Notes: generated by a model from the letters alone, not told the origin. 64,000 nucleotides of DNA from Slackia heliotrinireducens DSM 20476 (GCF_000023885.1 NC_013165.1:682001-746000); one strand, 5' to 3'; shown: positions 43,048 to 51,613, counted from the first letter of the stretch. Numbers and translations are program-made.

Positions 43048-43419
43048 TTATGCGCTCTTCAGATAGGATACGAGGGCTTGGTAGTCGGCTTCGAGGTCGT
43101 CGAGCTCCGCTACGGCAGGCAGGCATTCCTCATCGAGCTGGGCCAGGATGTCGCTCATCTTCATGTACAGCCCGCTGATGGCAAGGTTTCCGCACAGGGA
43201 TTGGAAAGCACGTCCGGCCTCGGCCGCTGCAGCCATGTCGACGGTCGCCTCGTCACCTTCGCCCTGGGGGACCAACGCCGCCTTGAATGCGGCATAGGCC
43301 TCGTTATTGGTGAATTTCCGCAGCTCGCGGTCGTATGCGACGCTGTCGTTGCCGAAGTTGATCGCGCCTGTGCCGTAGCTTACGCCGAGCTTCAAGATTT
43401 CACGTCGAGAGATTGCCAT
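43048..43419 (-). CDS. Small protein with Tat-like N-terminus, unknown function
   Basis: 123-aa protein starting MAISRREILKLGVSYGTGA: a twin-arginine SRREIL motif, but the following stretch is too short and polar for a normal signal h-region. The rest is helical and acidic (MAAAAEAGRAFQSLCGNLAISGLYMKMSDILAQL). ATG 43419 follows AAAGGAGG. Last gene of the lipoprotein operon. It could be a small Tat-exported subunit or a chaperone-like protein; I do not recognise the family. Confidence 0.7.
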   Translation of the reverse strand: MAISRREILKLGVSYGTGAINFGNDSVAYDRELRKFTNNEAYAAFKAALVPQGEGDEATVDMAAAAEAGRAFQSLCGNLAISGLYMKMSDILAQLDEECLPAVAELDDLEADYQALVSYLKSA

Positions 43420-43438
43420 AACGGCCTCCTTTCCTTTG

Positions 43439-44716
43439 TCAGCACCATATGTAGGGGCTGTCGATGAGCTTCTTCATTGAGTTCCGAATGGCGTCCGGTC
43501 CGCCCTTCTCATCGTAGATGTTCTGCATGTCGGTGACTTCCGTGTAACCGTCGACGAGTTCGGCCGTGGGCACGGTCGCATCCAATCTGACGGCGTGCTT
43601 CGGGCAGATGGCCGCACAAGTCCCGCATTGCACGCACAGGCTGGGAGCATGTAGCAGCTGGGTCCTTTTGGCGAAAGGATTCGCGAAGGCGGGTTTGTCC
43701 TGGGCGGTCTGGCTGGTACGGTTGGGATTGGACGGGGCCCGGTAGAGTTTGGCCGGCGCGGCGGACGGGTTCTCGTCGACGCGTTTGGCGATGGCCGCAG
43801 TTGGGCAGAAGACCGCGCACATCTGGCAGCCGTTGCAGAGGTTCTGGTCGATGGTTATCCTGCCCATAAGGCGGGTGGTCACGTCGGGGAGTTCGGGGTC
43901 TCCGAGCTCGGCCAGGGCATCCTGGAGGAGCTGGCGGCGCCGCGGGTAGAAATGGGGCAGCGTTCCGTCTTCGGCTACGTGTTCGAACTGGGGTTTCTCC
44001 ACGTTCCGGTTGAACGTGCGCTCGATGAAGAAATCGGCCGTTTCGGCGGCAGAGGTCTGCAGCGCATCCTTCACGCCTAAGAACACCTCGCGGCGCCGCG
44101 CGTCGTAGGTGCGGTCGGTCTGCAGTCGGCAGGATTTGGGAAAGGTGCCGCCGATGCGTACAGGGATGGTGTAGCCCCATGCTTTGAGCAGGGCGGATGC
44201 ATTGAATGCAACCTGGTGCGCCACAGGGGATCCTTCCGTGTATTCGCATTGCTCGCATTCGCCTTCGACCAGGCGAATGGACGTTGCGCCAGCCGCGGCC
44301 AAAAGCACCAGGAGGCTTTCGTCCAGGCGGCCCAGGCAGGCTACCTGCACAATGGTATCGGGGTCGACGGCATGGCGCGCCCGGTTGGCCATGGGGGCGC
44401 AGGTGAACACGGCCCGGCCTCCGGTGCGGTCCATCACCTGTTTTGCCGCTCTCGCGATTTCGAGGTCGTCAGGGTTACGCGGGGCTATGGCTTCGGTCGG
44501 GCAGACTGTGGCGCAGGTTCCGCATCCGATGCATTTCTCGGCGTCGATGGCGATGCGGTTGTCATGGGTGTTGATGCAGCCCGATACGCATGCGGCGGCG
44601 CAACGATTGCAACGTGCATTGCGATTGCGGACCATGAGGCATCGTTCGGCCGTGATGAGAAGGCTTTGGCTCTCGAGGCGCTCGAGCAAATCCATGTAGT
44701 CCGATACGCTCGACAT
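43439..44716 (-). CDS. Cytosolic polyferredoxin (copy 2)
   Basis: 425-aa paralogue of the protein at 41661-42866. Shared stretches include the MVRNRNARCNRCAAACVSG start, CIGCGTCATVCPTEA, the DGTLPHFYPRRRQLLQDALAELGDP segment and CNGCQMCAVFCPTAA; the C-terminal cluster is CVQCGTCAAICPKHA. The loop before the last cluster is longer than in copy 1. One base separates its start from the lipoprotein stop codon, so it is translationally coupled. Confidence 0.85.
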   Translation of the reverse strand: MSSVSDYMDLLERLESQSLLITAERCLMVRNRNARCNRCAAACVSGCINTHDNRIAIDAEKCIGCGTCATVCPTEAIAPRNPDDLEIARAAKQVMDRTGGRAVFTCAPMANRARHAVDPDTIVQVACLGRLDESLLVLLAAAGATSIRLVEGECEQCEYTEGSPVAHQVAFNASALLKAWGYTIPVRIGGTFPKSCRLQTDRTYDARRREVFLGVKDALQTSAAETADFFIERTFNRNVEKPQFEHVAEDGTLPHFYPRRRQLLQDALAELGDPELPDVTTRLMGRITIDQNLCNGCQMCAVFCPTAAIAKRVDENPSAAPAKLYRAPSNPNRTSQTAQDKPAFANPFAKRTQLLHAPSLCVQCGTCAAICPKHAVRLDATVPTAELVDGYTEVTDMQNIYDEKGGPDAIRNSMKKLIDSPYIWC

Positions 44717-44717
44717 G

Positions 44718-45479
44718 CTATTGCTCCAAGTCCCATTGGGGATAGATGTCGACCGAGGCGTGGCTCGGAGCGGAATGCATGGTGACGGTGAAGTCCTTGG
44801 AGCGTCCGTCCTTGATGCGGTATGCGGCCCCTGTGTAGCCGGCCACGATGTTGCCCTCGTCGTCTCGGAGCAGGACGCAGAGGGGGACGTTGCTCACGTA
44901 TCCGCCGGTGTGGTTCCCGACCTTGCCGGTGATTTCGTAGCGGAAATAGAGCTTGTCCTGCTCTTCGTACGAGTCGACCGTGAAGATCGGCGTATAGCCG
45001 TCGGCATCCTGCCAAACGGTGGTGGCTCCGTCGACCGTGATGTCGACCCTGTCAGGCACTAGGCCCTCGCCGGCAATGCCGGCATAGCCGATGGATTCTC
45101 CAGGGCCGATGAACGATACGGTGGCGGTTTCCCCCGTGAGCTTCGTGCCATGCTTGTCATACGTGGTGATGGTGATGACAGTGTTGCGGGCAATCAGGTC
45201 ATCGTTGGGGTTGGTGATGACTATGCCGTAGTGGACGAACCCGTCTTTGGCCCACCAGCCCTGCTCGTCTATGGTGACGTCGTTGCCGACCGCATCGGAG
45301 CTTTCGGAAACCGGTTGGGGCATGAAGGAGGGCTCGCCCTTTTCGAACACGGCTGTTTGGTCGTTGAATGATGTGCCTGTGATTTCGGTTGCGCATCCGG
45401 CAAGCGTGCAAGCGAGGATAAACGCAACGGCCAATGCGACGTACGGCGTCGCTGGCGAAAATGCCTGCGATGTACTCAT
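44718..45479 (-). CDS. Lipoprotein of unknown function
   Basis: 253-aa protein with a lipoprotein signal: hydrophobic VALAVAFILACTLAGC with lipobox LAGC (acylated Cys about residue 29). The mature part is beta-rich (YGIVITNPNDDLIARNTVITITTYDKHG, LPDRVDI-like segment), like immunoglobulin-type FxLYD-domain proteins. ATG 45479 has GTGAAG upstream. First gene of an operon with polyferredoxin copy 2 and the small Tat-like protein; the shared motif lies 81 bp upstream. Confidence 0.8.
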   Translation of the reverse strand: MSTSQAFSPATPYVALAVAFILACTLAGCATEITGTSFNDQTAVFEKGEPSFMPQPVSESSDAVGNDVTIDEQGWWAKDGFVHYGIVITNPNDDLIARNTVITITTYDKHGTKLTGETATVSFIGPGESIGYAGIAGEGLVPDRVDITVDGATTVWQDADGYTPIFTVDSYEEQDKLYFRYEITGKVGNHTGGYVSNVPLCVLLRDDEGNIVAGYTGAAYRIKDGRSKDFTVTMHSAPSHASVDIYPQWDLEQ

Positions 45480-45559
45480 GCTTCACCTCGTATGGTATGG
45501 GATTTCGGCAGAACCCCCTGTCTGCCGATTCGAGTGTAGCACCCGTCGCCTCGGAAGTT

Positions 45560-45578
45560 TAGACATAAATACCCTGAA
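45560..45578 (-). promoter_or_regulatory. Shared operator-like motif, site 3
   Basis: Read on the minus strand: TTCAGGG-TATT-TATGTCTA. The first 15 nt equal those of site 1; the last four differ. It lies upstream of the lipoprotein operon. Confidence 0.55.
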
Positions 45579-45650
45579 ACCGTTCCGTATGGACGGACCG
45601 GCTTGTCGTTGAATCTATGTGATATGGTTTGAACTGGGGAAACTTTTGGG

Positions 45651-45677
45651 ACAAAGGGGACAGTCCGGGGGTCCCAA
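45651..45677. repeat. GGGACAAAGGGGAC-type REP-like repeat
   Basis: GGGACAAAGGGGACAGTCC followed by GGGGGTCCC forms an imperfect hairpin. The 15-nt GGGACAAAGGGGACW core recurs at 56232-56246. Such intergenic hairpins are scattered in many bacterial genomes. Confidence 0.6.
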
Positions 45678-45681
45678 AAAG

Positions 45682-45712
45682 AAAGGCACCGGGGGGATTC
45701 CCGGTGCCTTTT
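45682..45712 (-). terminator. Terminator after the ACT-domain gene
   Basis: AAAGGCACCGGG (45682-45693) pairs with CCCGGTGCCTTT (45700-45711); on the minus strand the T-run CTTTTT follows. Confidence 0.85.
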
Positions 45713-45734
45713 GCGTGCGGCATGTCGGTCGCGC

Positions 45735-46163
45735 TTAGGCGATCTCGTCCTGGGTCAAGACGCGGAATCCAGCGTCGGACAGAACCTTGGTGGCGCGGAC
45801 GGCTTCGCCCACATCATGAATCTTCAGCACGTCGATGGCGGTGTCGCCGTTCAGGCCGAAGCAGTAGCCGTACTCGATGTTGAGGTTGAGCGAATCAAGC
45901 ACGTCCAGCAGGTCGGCCAGGCCGCCCGGGCGGTTGGGTACCTCGATGGCGCTCACCTTGGTCTTGATGACGCGGTAGTTGGCGTCGGAAAGCACCTGAT
46001 AGGCGTGGTCCGGGTTGTCGCAGATGATGCGAACCAATCCGTAGTCGGCGGTGTCGGCGATGGTGAGGGCCTTCATGTCGACGCCTGCGTCGGAAATCGT
46101 GCGTGCAAGCGCCTTCAGGTGGCCTTCGGCATTCTCCAAGAATACGGTAATCTGATCGATCAT
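45735..46163 (-). CDS. ACT-domain protein
   Basis: 142-aa protein of two tandem ACT domains (QITVFLENAEGHLKALARTISDAGVD and SAIEVPNRPGGLADLLDVLDSLNLNIEY). Such small proteins bind amino acids and are regularly found after phenylacetate-CoA ligases of 2-oxoacid ferredoxin oxidoreductase clusters. Its ATG directly abuts the ligase stop codon, so both form one operon. Likely an aromatic amino acid sensor for the ligase; inferred from context. Confidence 0.9.
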   Translation of the reverse strand: MIDQITVFLENAEGHLKALARTISDAGVDMKALTIADTADYGLVRIICDNPDHAYQVLSDANYRVIKTKVSAIEVPNRPGGLADLLDVLDSLNLNIEYGYCFGLNGDTAIDVLKIHDVGEAVRATKVLSDAGFRVLTQDEIA

Positions 46164-47474
46164 TTACCTGATCCCTTCTCTCAAGTCGATGACGCGTTTG
46201 GCTTTGCCTTCGCTGCGCGGAATGCTCTTCGGCTCCACTATTTTAACGCTAACGGCGACGGCGAGTGCCTTCTTGAGCTGGCTTTGGATGTCCTTCTGCA
46301 GGTGCTCGATGGCGGAAATCTCGTCGAAGTCGAAACCGGGGTTGATCTCGACCTTGAGGGTGACCTTGTCCAGGGCGCCCTGGTCGCGGGTGAGCACGAT
46401 TTGGTACCAGCTGCTGACCTGGTCGAAGGTCTTCATGACGTCTTCAATCTGGCTCGGGAACACGTTCACGCCGCGGATGATGAGCATGTCGTCGGTGCGG
46501 CCATGCAGGCGGTCGATGCGGCGATGGGTGCGTCCGCACTTGCATTCGCCGGGGATGATGCGGGTGATGTCGCGGGTGCGGTAGCGCACGACGGGCACGG
46601 CCTCGCGGTCGATGGAGGTGAGCACCAGCTCGCCCCATTCGCCGTCAGGCAGGTTCTCGCCGGTGACCGGGTCGATGATCTCGGCGTAGAAGTGGTCCTC
46701 GGCCAGATGCAGGCCTTCCTGCTCCATGCATTCGATGGCGACGCCGGGACCCATGGTCTCGGTCAGGCCGTAGACGTCGAGCACCTTGTAGTTGAGCTTG
46801 CGCTCCAGCTCGGCGCGGAAATTGTCGCTGAAGGGCTCGGCGCCGTGGATGCCGACGCGCAGGTTGAATTCCTTGGCGGGGTCGATGCCCATCTCGATGG
46901 CCGTGTCGGCGATGTGCATGGCGTAGGAGGGCGTGCAGCACAGGATGCTGGAGCCCATGGTGCGCAGCACGCGAATCTGGCGCTCGGTCTGGCCGGCGCT
47001 CATCGGGATGGTGGTGCAGCCTGCGGAAAGGCCGCCGTAGTGGGCGCCCAGACCGCCGGTGAACAGGCCGTAGCCGTAGCAGACGTGGCAGACGTCGTTC
47101 TCGCCGCCGTCGGCGTATTCGATGCCGCGGGCGAAGCATTCGCCCCAAATCTCCAGGTCGTGTTCGGTATAGCCGCCCACGGTGGCGATGCCGGTGGTGC
47201 CGGAGCTCATGTGAATCTCGCGGACGTCCTTCAGCGGCACAGCGAACAGGCCGTACGGGTAGTTGTCGCGCAGGTCCTGCTTGGTGAGGAAGGGCGCCTT
47301 CTGGATGTCTTCCAGTGTCTCGATTGCGTAGGGGTCGAATCCGGCCTCGTCGAAGGTCTTCTTATAGAAAGGCACGTTCTCGTAGCACTTGACAACGGTC
47401 TCCTTGATGCCGGCGAGCTGAATCTCTTCTATCTGCTCATGCGGCATGCGCAATATAGCATCTTGCTTGCCCAT
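46164..47474 (-). CDS. paaK: Phenylacetate-CoA ligase
   Basis: 436-aa adenylate-forming enzyme that activates aryl acetates with ATP and CoA. Motifs: HMSSGTTGIATVGGYTEHD (P-loop-like), YGLTETMGPGVAIEC, and TRDITRIIPGECKCGRTHRRIDRLHGRTDDMLIIRGVNVFPSQIE. In anaerobes this enzyme works in the breakdown or energy capture from aromatic amino acids with indolepyruvate ferredoxin oxidoreductase, which is not in the window. ATG 47474 follows GAGAGGAG. Confidence 0.95.
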   Translation of the reverse strand: MGKQDAILRMPHEQIEEIQLAGIKETVVKCYENVPFYKKTFDEAGFDPYAIETLEDIQKAPFLTKQDLRDNYPYGLFAVPLKDVREIHMSSGTTGIATVGGYTEHDLEIWGECFARGIEYADGGENDVCHVCYGYGLFTGGLGAHYGGLSAGCTTIPMSAGQTERQIRVLRTMGSSILCCTPSYAMHIADTAIEMGIDPAKEFNLRVGIHGAEPFSDNFRAELERKLNYKVLDVYGLTETMGPGVAIECMEQEGLHLAEDHFYAEIIDPVTGENLPDGEWGELVLTSIDREAVPVVRYRTRDITRIIPGECKCGRTHRRIDRLHGRTDDMLIIRGVNVFPSQIEDVMKTFDQVSSWYQIVLTRDQGALDKVTLKVEINPGFDFDEISAIEHLQKDIQSQLKKALAVAVSVKIVEPKSIPRSEGKAKRVIDLREGIR

Positions 47475-47616
47475 GGGGCTCCTCTCTGTCTGAGGTTTAA
47501 CCGATGGGATGCATAGTAGTCCTTTGGTTGGTTGACGGTTTGAACTATTTCGTAAACTCTACCTGTAGTAGAATACTGAAACAGTCGTTTTGATTTTGAT
47601 ACGAAAGGAGACTTCG

Positions 47617-48387
47617 ATGCCGGTTGATCGGGCGGGTTTCGGGAAAACGATTCAGGCGCTGCGCAAACATGCGTCGGTGACCCAGGGCGAAGTGGCGTCG
47701 CGGGTTGGCGTGACCGACAAGGCCGTGTCGAAGTGGGAGCGGGGAGAGGCTCTTCCCGCGGCGGAGTCCTTCGCCGCATTGGGCAAGGCCTTGAACGTGC
47801 CGGCCCTCGTGCTGTTCGAAGCCATGGAGCCTGAATCGGAACAGGGGCAGGCCGCACGGGCTCTTCCGCAGGCGGCGTTGCTGTCGTTGGGCATCGAGCC
47901 GAAGGGGTTCGAGCACACGAGGCTTCTGATCCGCCGGCCGTATACGGATACGCTGCAAAAGCTGTCCCGGACGCCCCCGTTTTTGTTCGAGCGGCTGTAT
48001 CTGCAGCCGTCCCATGCCGGCCGTCCGCTGCTCGTGCGGCAGACGCAGAACGACATCAGGCTCCATGTGTACGCCGTCATGAAAGTGCAGGCCCACGTGT
48101 CGGAGGCGCACGTCATCTCGCGGAGCCAGTATGACGACCTGGTCTCGTTCGCCGACGAGAGCCTGGCGCCCTACGCCTCGCAGGTCTGGGTGTTCTCGCG
48201 CGGCGGCCAGATGGCGGCCTGCGAGCTGTTCGAGTTCTTCCCCTACACGGCCGTGCTCACGGTGTTCCACGCGCCGGGGGAGGAGCCCGTGATCCCGGCG
48301 CACATCAACGTCGTGCGACGGTTGGAGGAAGACCGGCATTTCGACCCGCTGTACATGGCCCGCGCCTTGGCCCAGGGCAAGCTGTAG
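47617..48387 (+). CDS. XRE-family regulator with C-terminal sensor-like domain
   Basis: 256-aa protein with an N-terminal Cro/C1 helix-turn-helix (FGKTIQALRKHASVTQGEVASRVGVTDKAVSKWERGEALPAAE) and a C-terminal domain of about 180 residues that I do not recognise (RLLIRRPYTDTLQKLSRTPPFLFERLY...). ATG 47617 follows AAAGGAGACTTCG. Divergent from the ligase operon 142 bp away. Targets unknown. Confidence 0.88.
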   Translation: MPVDRAGFGKTIQALRKHASVTQGEVASRVGVTDKAVSKWERGEALPAAESFAALGKALNVPALVLFEAMEPESEQGQAARALPQAALLSLGIEPKGFEHTRLLIRRPYTDTLQKLSRTPPFLFERLYLQPSHAGRPLLVRQTQNDIRLHVYAVMKVQAHVSEAHVISRSQYDDLVSFADESLAPYASQVWVFSRGGQMAACELFEFFPYTAVLTVFHAPGEEPVIPAHINVVRRLEEDRHFDPLYMARALAQGKL

Positions 48388-48593
48388 CGGCCGGCCTGCG
48401 TTCGCGTTCAAGGTGGGTGCTTCCGTCGGTGTCTCGTGCATGTTTCGGCGGCGTCCGTCCCATCTGGAGGCTGGAACATGGATGAGGAGGAAAGCCCGCA
48501 CGGCCTGTCCATCGGGCTGTCGGTTTTCCGCATCGCGGGGTTATAGGCAGGAATGTGTGCCCGATTTTTGGCTAACTCCCAGATAGGTGCGCT

Positions 48594-48626
48594 AAAAGCG
48601 CCCGTTTAAATAACGAGCGCCTTTTT
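48594..48626 (+). terminator. Intrinsic terminator, forward direction
   Basis: AAAAGCGCCCGTT pairs (one bulge) with AACGAGCGCC, followed by TTTTT. It is about 200 bp past the XRE gene stop. Confidence 0.65.
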
Positions 48627-48663
48627 ACCAGAGCGGCGCAAGGTGGGGCCACTAGACGCAAAA

Positions 48664-48690
48664 AGGGCGCGGTCCGAAGATCCGCGCCCT
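48664..48690 (-). terminator. Terminator of the cell-wall-binding protein gene
   Basis: AGGGCGCGG (48664-48672) pairs with CCGCGCCCT (48682-48690); on the minus strand TTTTTGCG follows. Confidence 0.88.
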
Positions 48691-48733
48691 GCATCGGTTC
48701 ATGCATTCAGCCGGTAGCCGAACTTCTCGTGGA

Positions 48734-49708
48734 TCATCCGTTCAGCCAGTAGCCGTACTCCTCGTGGAATTTGTAGGTCTTGCCGTTGATGACCTGCGTT
48801 CCGTAGGCCTTCTTGCCGTTGGCGAAGTAGTAGAACCAGTGCTCCACGTAGTCTTCTTTATTGGTGTCCCAGATGCTGTACTTCACCCACTCGGCCGATG
48901 CCATGGCGCCGCTGGATTTGAAGTAATACGCCGCACCGCCGATTACCTGCTCCCCAGTCTGCATGGTTCCGTTAGGTTTGAAGTAGTACCACACGCCGCC
49001 GATCTTCTGCCAGCCCGTTACCGCCGCGCCGCCGGAAGCGAAGTAGTACCAGTAGCCGTCTTTCACCCAGCCGGTCCTCATGGCGCAGCCCTTGTCGAAG
49101 CAATACTTCTTGCTGCCGATGGTGACCATCTCGTTGCATGCGGCAGCGCCGCTGGAGTCGAACCAGTACCACTTGCCGCCGATCTGCTTCCAGCCGGTCT
49201 GCATGACGCCTGAACTGGAGAAATAGTACCATTCGCCATTGACCTTGTACCAGCTGGTGGCCATGGCTCCGCTAGGCTTCATGTAGTACCACTTGCCGCC
49301 GGACTTCACCCATCCGGTCTGCATGACTCCATCGGAATCGAACTTGTACCACTTGCTTCCTACCTGGTACCATCCGGTGGCAGCATTGCCTTTGGACGGG
49401 ATGAAATACATCCAGACGGGCTCGCCGTAGTAGGAAGGGGACTCGGTAGTCTCGATCCAGCCGGTCTTCATGGCGCCGGTCGTCGTGTCGAGGTAGTACC
49501 AAGCGTCGTTGTCCATTTGAACAAGGCCGTGGGCAAGATTGCCGTCACTGTCGTAGTAATACCACGCGCCTGAGGAATCCTTGAGCCATCCGGGCGTGCC
49601 TGTGGACGGAACCGCGAACGCCGGCGTGACCGCCAGCGCCAAAAGCACTGCTGCGACCACCCCGACCATCAGACCCCACAGACCAAAACGTTTCGATGTG
49701 CGTTCCAT
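48734..49708 (-). CDS. Surface protein made of cell-wall-binding repeats
   Basis: 324-aa protein: signal peptide (SKRFGLWGLMVGVVAAVLLALA, cleavage near VTPAFA) and then about eleven repeats of the choline/glucan-binding type, for example TGWVKSGGKWYYMKPSGAMAT and TGWKQIGGKWYWFDSSGAAA. There is no catalytic domain, so it is all binding module, probably anchored to wall polysaccharide. ATG 49708 follows GAGGAGG. A diverged copy of its last 35 bp sits directly past the stop codon. Confidence 0.9.
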   Translation of the reverse strand: MERTSKRFGLWGLMVGVVAAVLLALAVTPAFAVPSTGTPGWLKDSSGAWYYYDSDGNLAHGLVQMDNDAWYYLDTTTGAMKTGWIETTESPSYYGEPVWMYFIPSKGNAATGWYQVGSKWYKFDSDGVMQTGWVKSGGKWYYMKPSGAMATSWYKVNGEWYYFSSSGVMQTGWKQIGGKWYWFDSSGAAACNEMVTIGSKKYCFDKGCAMRTGWVKDGYWYYFASGGAAVTGWQKIGGVWYYFKPNGTMQTGEQVIGGAAYYFKSSGAMASAEWVKYSIWDTNKEDYVEHWFYYFANGKKAYGTQVINGKTYKFHEEYGYWLNG

Positions 49709-50074
49709 AATGCCTCCTCTGGTCAGACGCTCAACCATCGGTTGTGCGAACGGGCGGTACGCGGCGCAGTGCGCCTACAATTCAAGTATACCGTGCGGCG
49801 ATGCGTGGTCGGAAAAGGCGGGTGGGCCATATGTCCTATTTTTTTGCGAATGGTATCTGGCTGGGATTCGTTGCGCCAAGTGCCGCCCGAGGATGCGCCG
49901 GCAAAGGCGGATGGGGAGGGCGCTGCCCGTTGGCGCATGGCATCGGTTGATGCGGAAGGTGCTGCGGGGCTTGCCTCGCAAAAGACGTTGCTGACAAGGG
50001 GTTTGCGCTGTGTTGTGCTGATGCGGTTGCTGTATTATGGACGCGTTGGTCAACGTTCGAAGGGGGAATGTGGC

Positions 50075-51610
50075 ATGTACGACGTCGCCATCGTCGGGGC
50101 GGGAATCGCGGGTGCTTCCTGCGCTCGGGAATTGTCCCGGTACGCGCTGTCCGTCTTAGTCGTGGAGGCCGGAAGCGACGTGGCCCAGGGAGCCACGCGC
50201 GCGAACAGCGGCATCGTCCACGGAGGGTACGACCCAGTGCCCGGCACGCTCAAGGCCCGGTACAATGTCGAAGGCTCGCACATGTATCCCCAGCTCGCAG
50301 CCGAGCTCGGCTTCAGCTTCAAGAACAACGGTTCGCTGGTGGTGGCGTTTTCGGAAAGCGAGCGCCCCCATCTGGAAGCGCTGATGGAACGCGGCATCGC
50401 CAACGGGGTTTCGGGGCTCTGCATAGCCGAACGCGACGAGCTGCACGTCATGGAGCCGAACCTGTCCGAGGCGGCTGTGGCGGCGCTTGTCGTTCCGACG
50501 GGCGGCATCGTGAACCCGTACGGCGCGTGCCTGGCGCTTATGGAGAACGCAGTTGAAAACGGCGTGGAACTGCAGCTTCTGACCCGAGTCGCAAACATCG
50601 AGAAGCTGGACGGGGCCTTCCGTCTGACCTGCGAGAAGCTGCCTTTGGTGCCCGATGCCGAACATCGCACGGGAATGGATGCGCCGACGCCGGAAGGCAC
50701 CTGCTCGGTGGAGGCCCGCATCGTGATCAACGCAGCGGGCGCCTTCAGTGGCGTGCTCAACGACATGGTGAGCGCCGAGCATTTCGAAATCACGCCGCGC
50801 ATCGGCGAGTATCACCTGATGGATACGGAATTCGGCGGCGCCTTCAGCCATACTGTGTTCCAGACACCCACCGCCAACGGCAAAGGCGTGCTTATCACGC
50901 CGACCACCGGCGGAAACCTTTTGGTGGGGCCGGACGCTATCCGCCGCGAACGCCTGGACGACACCGCTACCGATACGGCCGGGCTTGAGGCGGTACTTGC
51001 GGCGGCGCGCAAAACCTGGCCTGACCTGCCTCGGGGGTTCATCACCAATTTCGCGGGCACCCGTTCGTCGTGTCTTGAGCACCCCGATTTCATCCTGGGC
51101 GAACCGTCCGACGCGCCTGGGTTCTTCAACATCGGCGGATTCGATTCGCCGGGTTTGACGGCGGCACCTGCCGTAGGTCGTGAATACGCGCGGGTCATCG
51201 CCGAGCGCCTGCATGCCGAACCAAACCCCGATTTCAACCCGAATCGCACGCCCGCACCTCGTTTCAACAGGGCGGATAGGGCTGAACAGGCCCGTCTTGC
51301 GGCGGAGGACCCGGCTTTCGGACACGTCGTCTGCCGGTGCGAGTGCGTCACTGAGGGCGACATCGTGGCCGCGGTGCATTCGCCTGTGCCGGCGCTGACC
51401 GCCGACGCCGTCAAGTGGCGGACCCGGGCGGGTATGGGCCGCTGCCAAGGCGGGTTCTGTCTGCCGCAGGTGGCGAGCATCATCGCGCGGGAACGCGGCA
51501 TCGACGCGACCGATGTGGCGAAAAGCGCGCCGGGCTCGTGGATTGCGTTGGGGCGTCGCGGTTGCGTGGCCGATTTGCCCCATGTCGTGCTGCCCGGGGA
51601 GGGGGAATAA
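50075..51610 (+). CDS. GlpA-like FAD-dependent glycerol-3-phosphate dehydrogenase
   Basis: 511-aa protein of the DAO/GlpA family: FAD-binding VAIVGAGIAGASCARELSR at the N-terminus, GATRANSGIVHGGYDP, and a C-terminal BFD-like [2Fe-2S] domain with VCRCECVTEGDIVAAV and GMGRCQGGFC. This matches anaerobic G3P dehydrogenase subunit A or L-2-hydroxyglutarate oxidase-like proteins. ATG 50075 follows GAAGGGGG. Next gene begins 4 bp later. Substrate is inferred; no glpK or glpF is nearby. Confidence 0.88.
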   Translation: MYDVAIVGAGIAGASCARELSRYALSVLVVEAGSDVAQGATRANSGIVHGGYDPVPGTLKARYNVEGSHMYPQLAAELGFSFKNNGSLVVAFSESERPHLEALMERGIANGVSGLCIAERDELHVMEPNLSEAAVAALVVPTGGIVNPYGACLALMENAVENGVELQLLTRVANIEKLDGAFRLTCEKLPLVPDAEHRTGMDAPTPEGTCSVEARIVINAAGAFSGVLNDMVSAEHFEITPRIGEYHLMDTEFGGAFSHTVFQTPTANGKGVLITPTTGGNLLVGPDAIRRERLDDTATDTAGLEAVLAAARKTWPDLPRGFITNFAGTRSSCLEHPDFILGEPSDAPGFFNIGGFDSPGLTAAPAVGREYARVIAERLHAEPNPDFNPNRTPAPRFNRADRAEQARLAAEDPAFGHVVCRCECVTEGDIVAAVHSPVPALTADAVKWRTRAGMGRCQGGFCLPQVASIIARERGIDATDVAKSAPGSWIALGRRGCVADLPHVVLPGEGE

Positions 51611-51613
51611 GCT

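Larger units (their letters stand above)
48388..48733. other. Intergenic region with two terminator hairpins
   Basis: Apart from the hairpins at 48594-48626 and 48664-48690 and a degenerate copy of the next gene's 3' end (48701-48733), I see nothing here. Confidence 0.5.

Noticed and set aside
45711-47516. 601-aa plus-strand frame
   Set aside because: Antisense to the ACT-domain and ligase genes.
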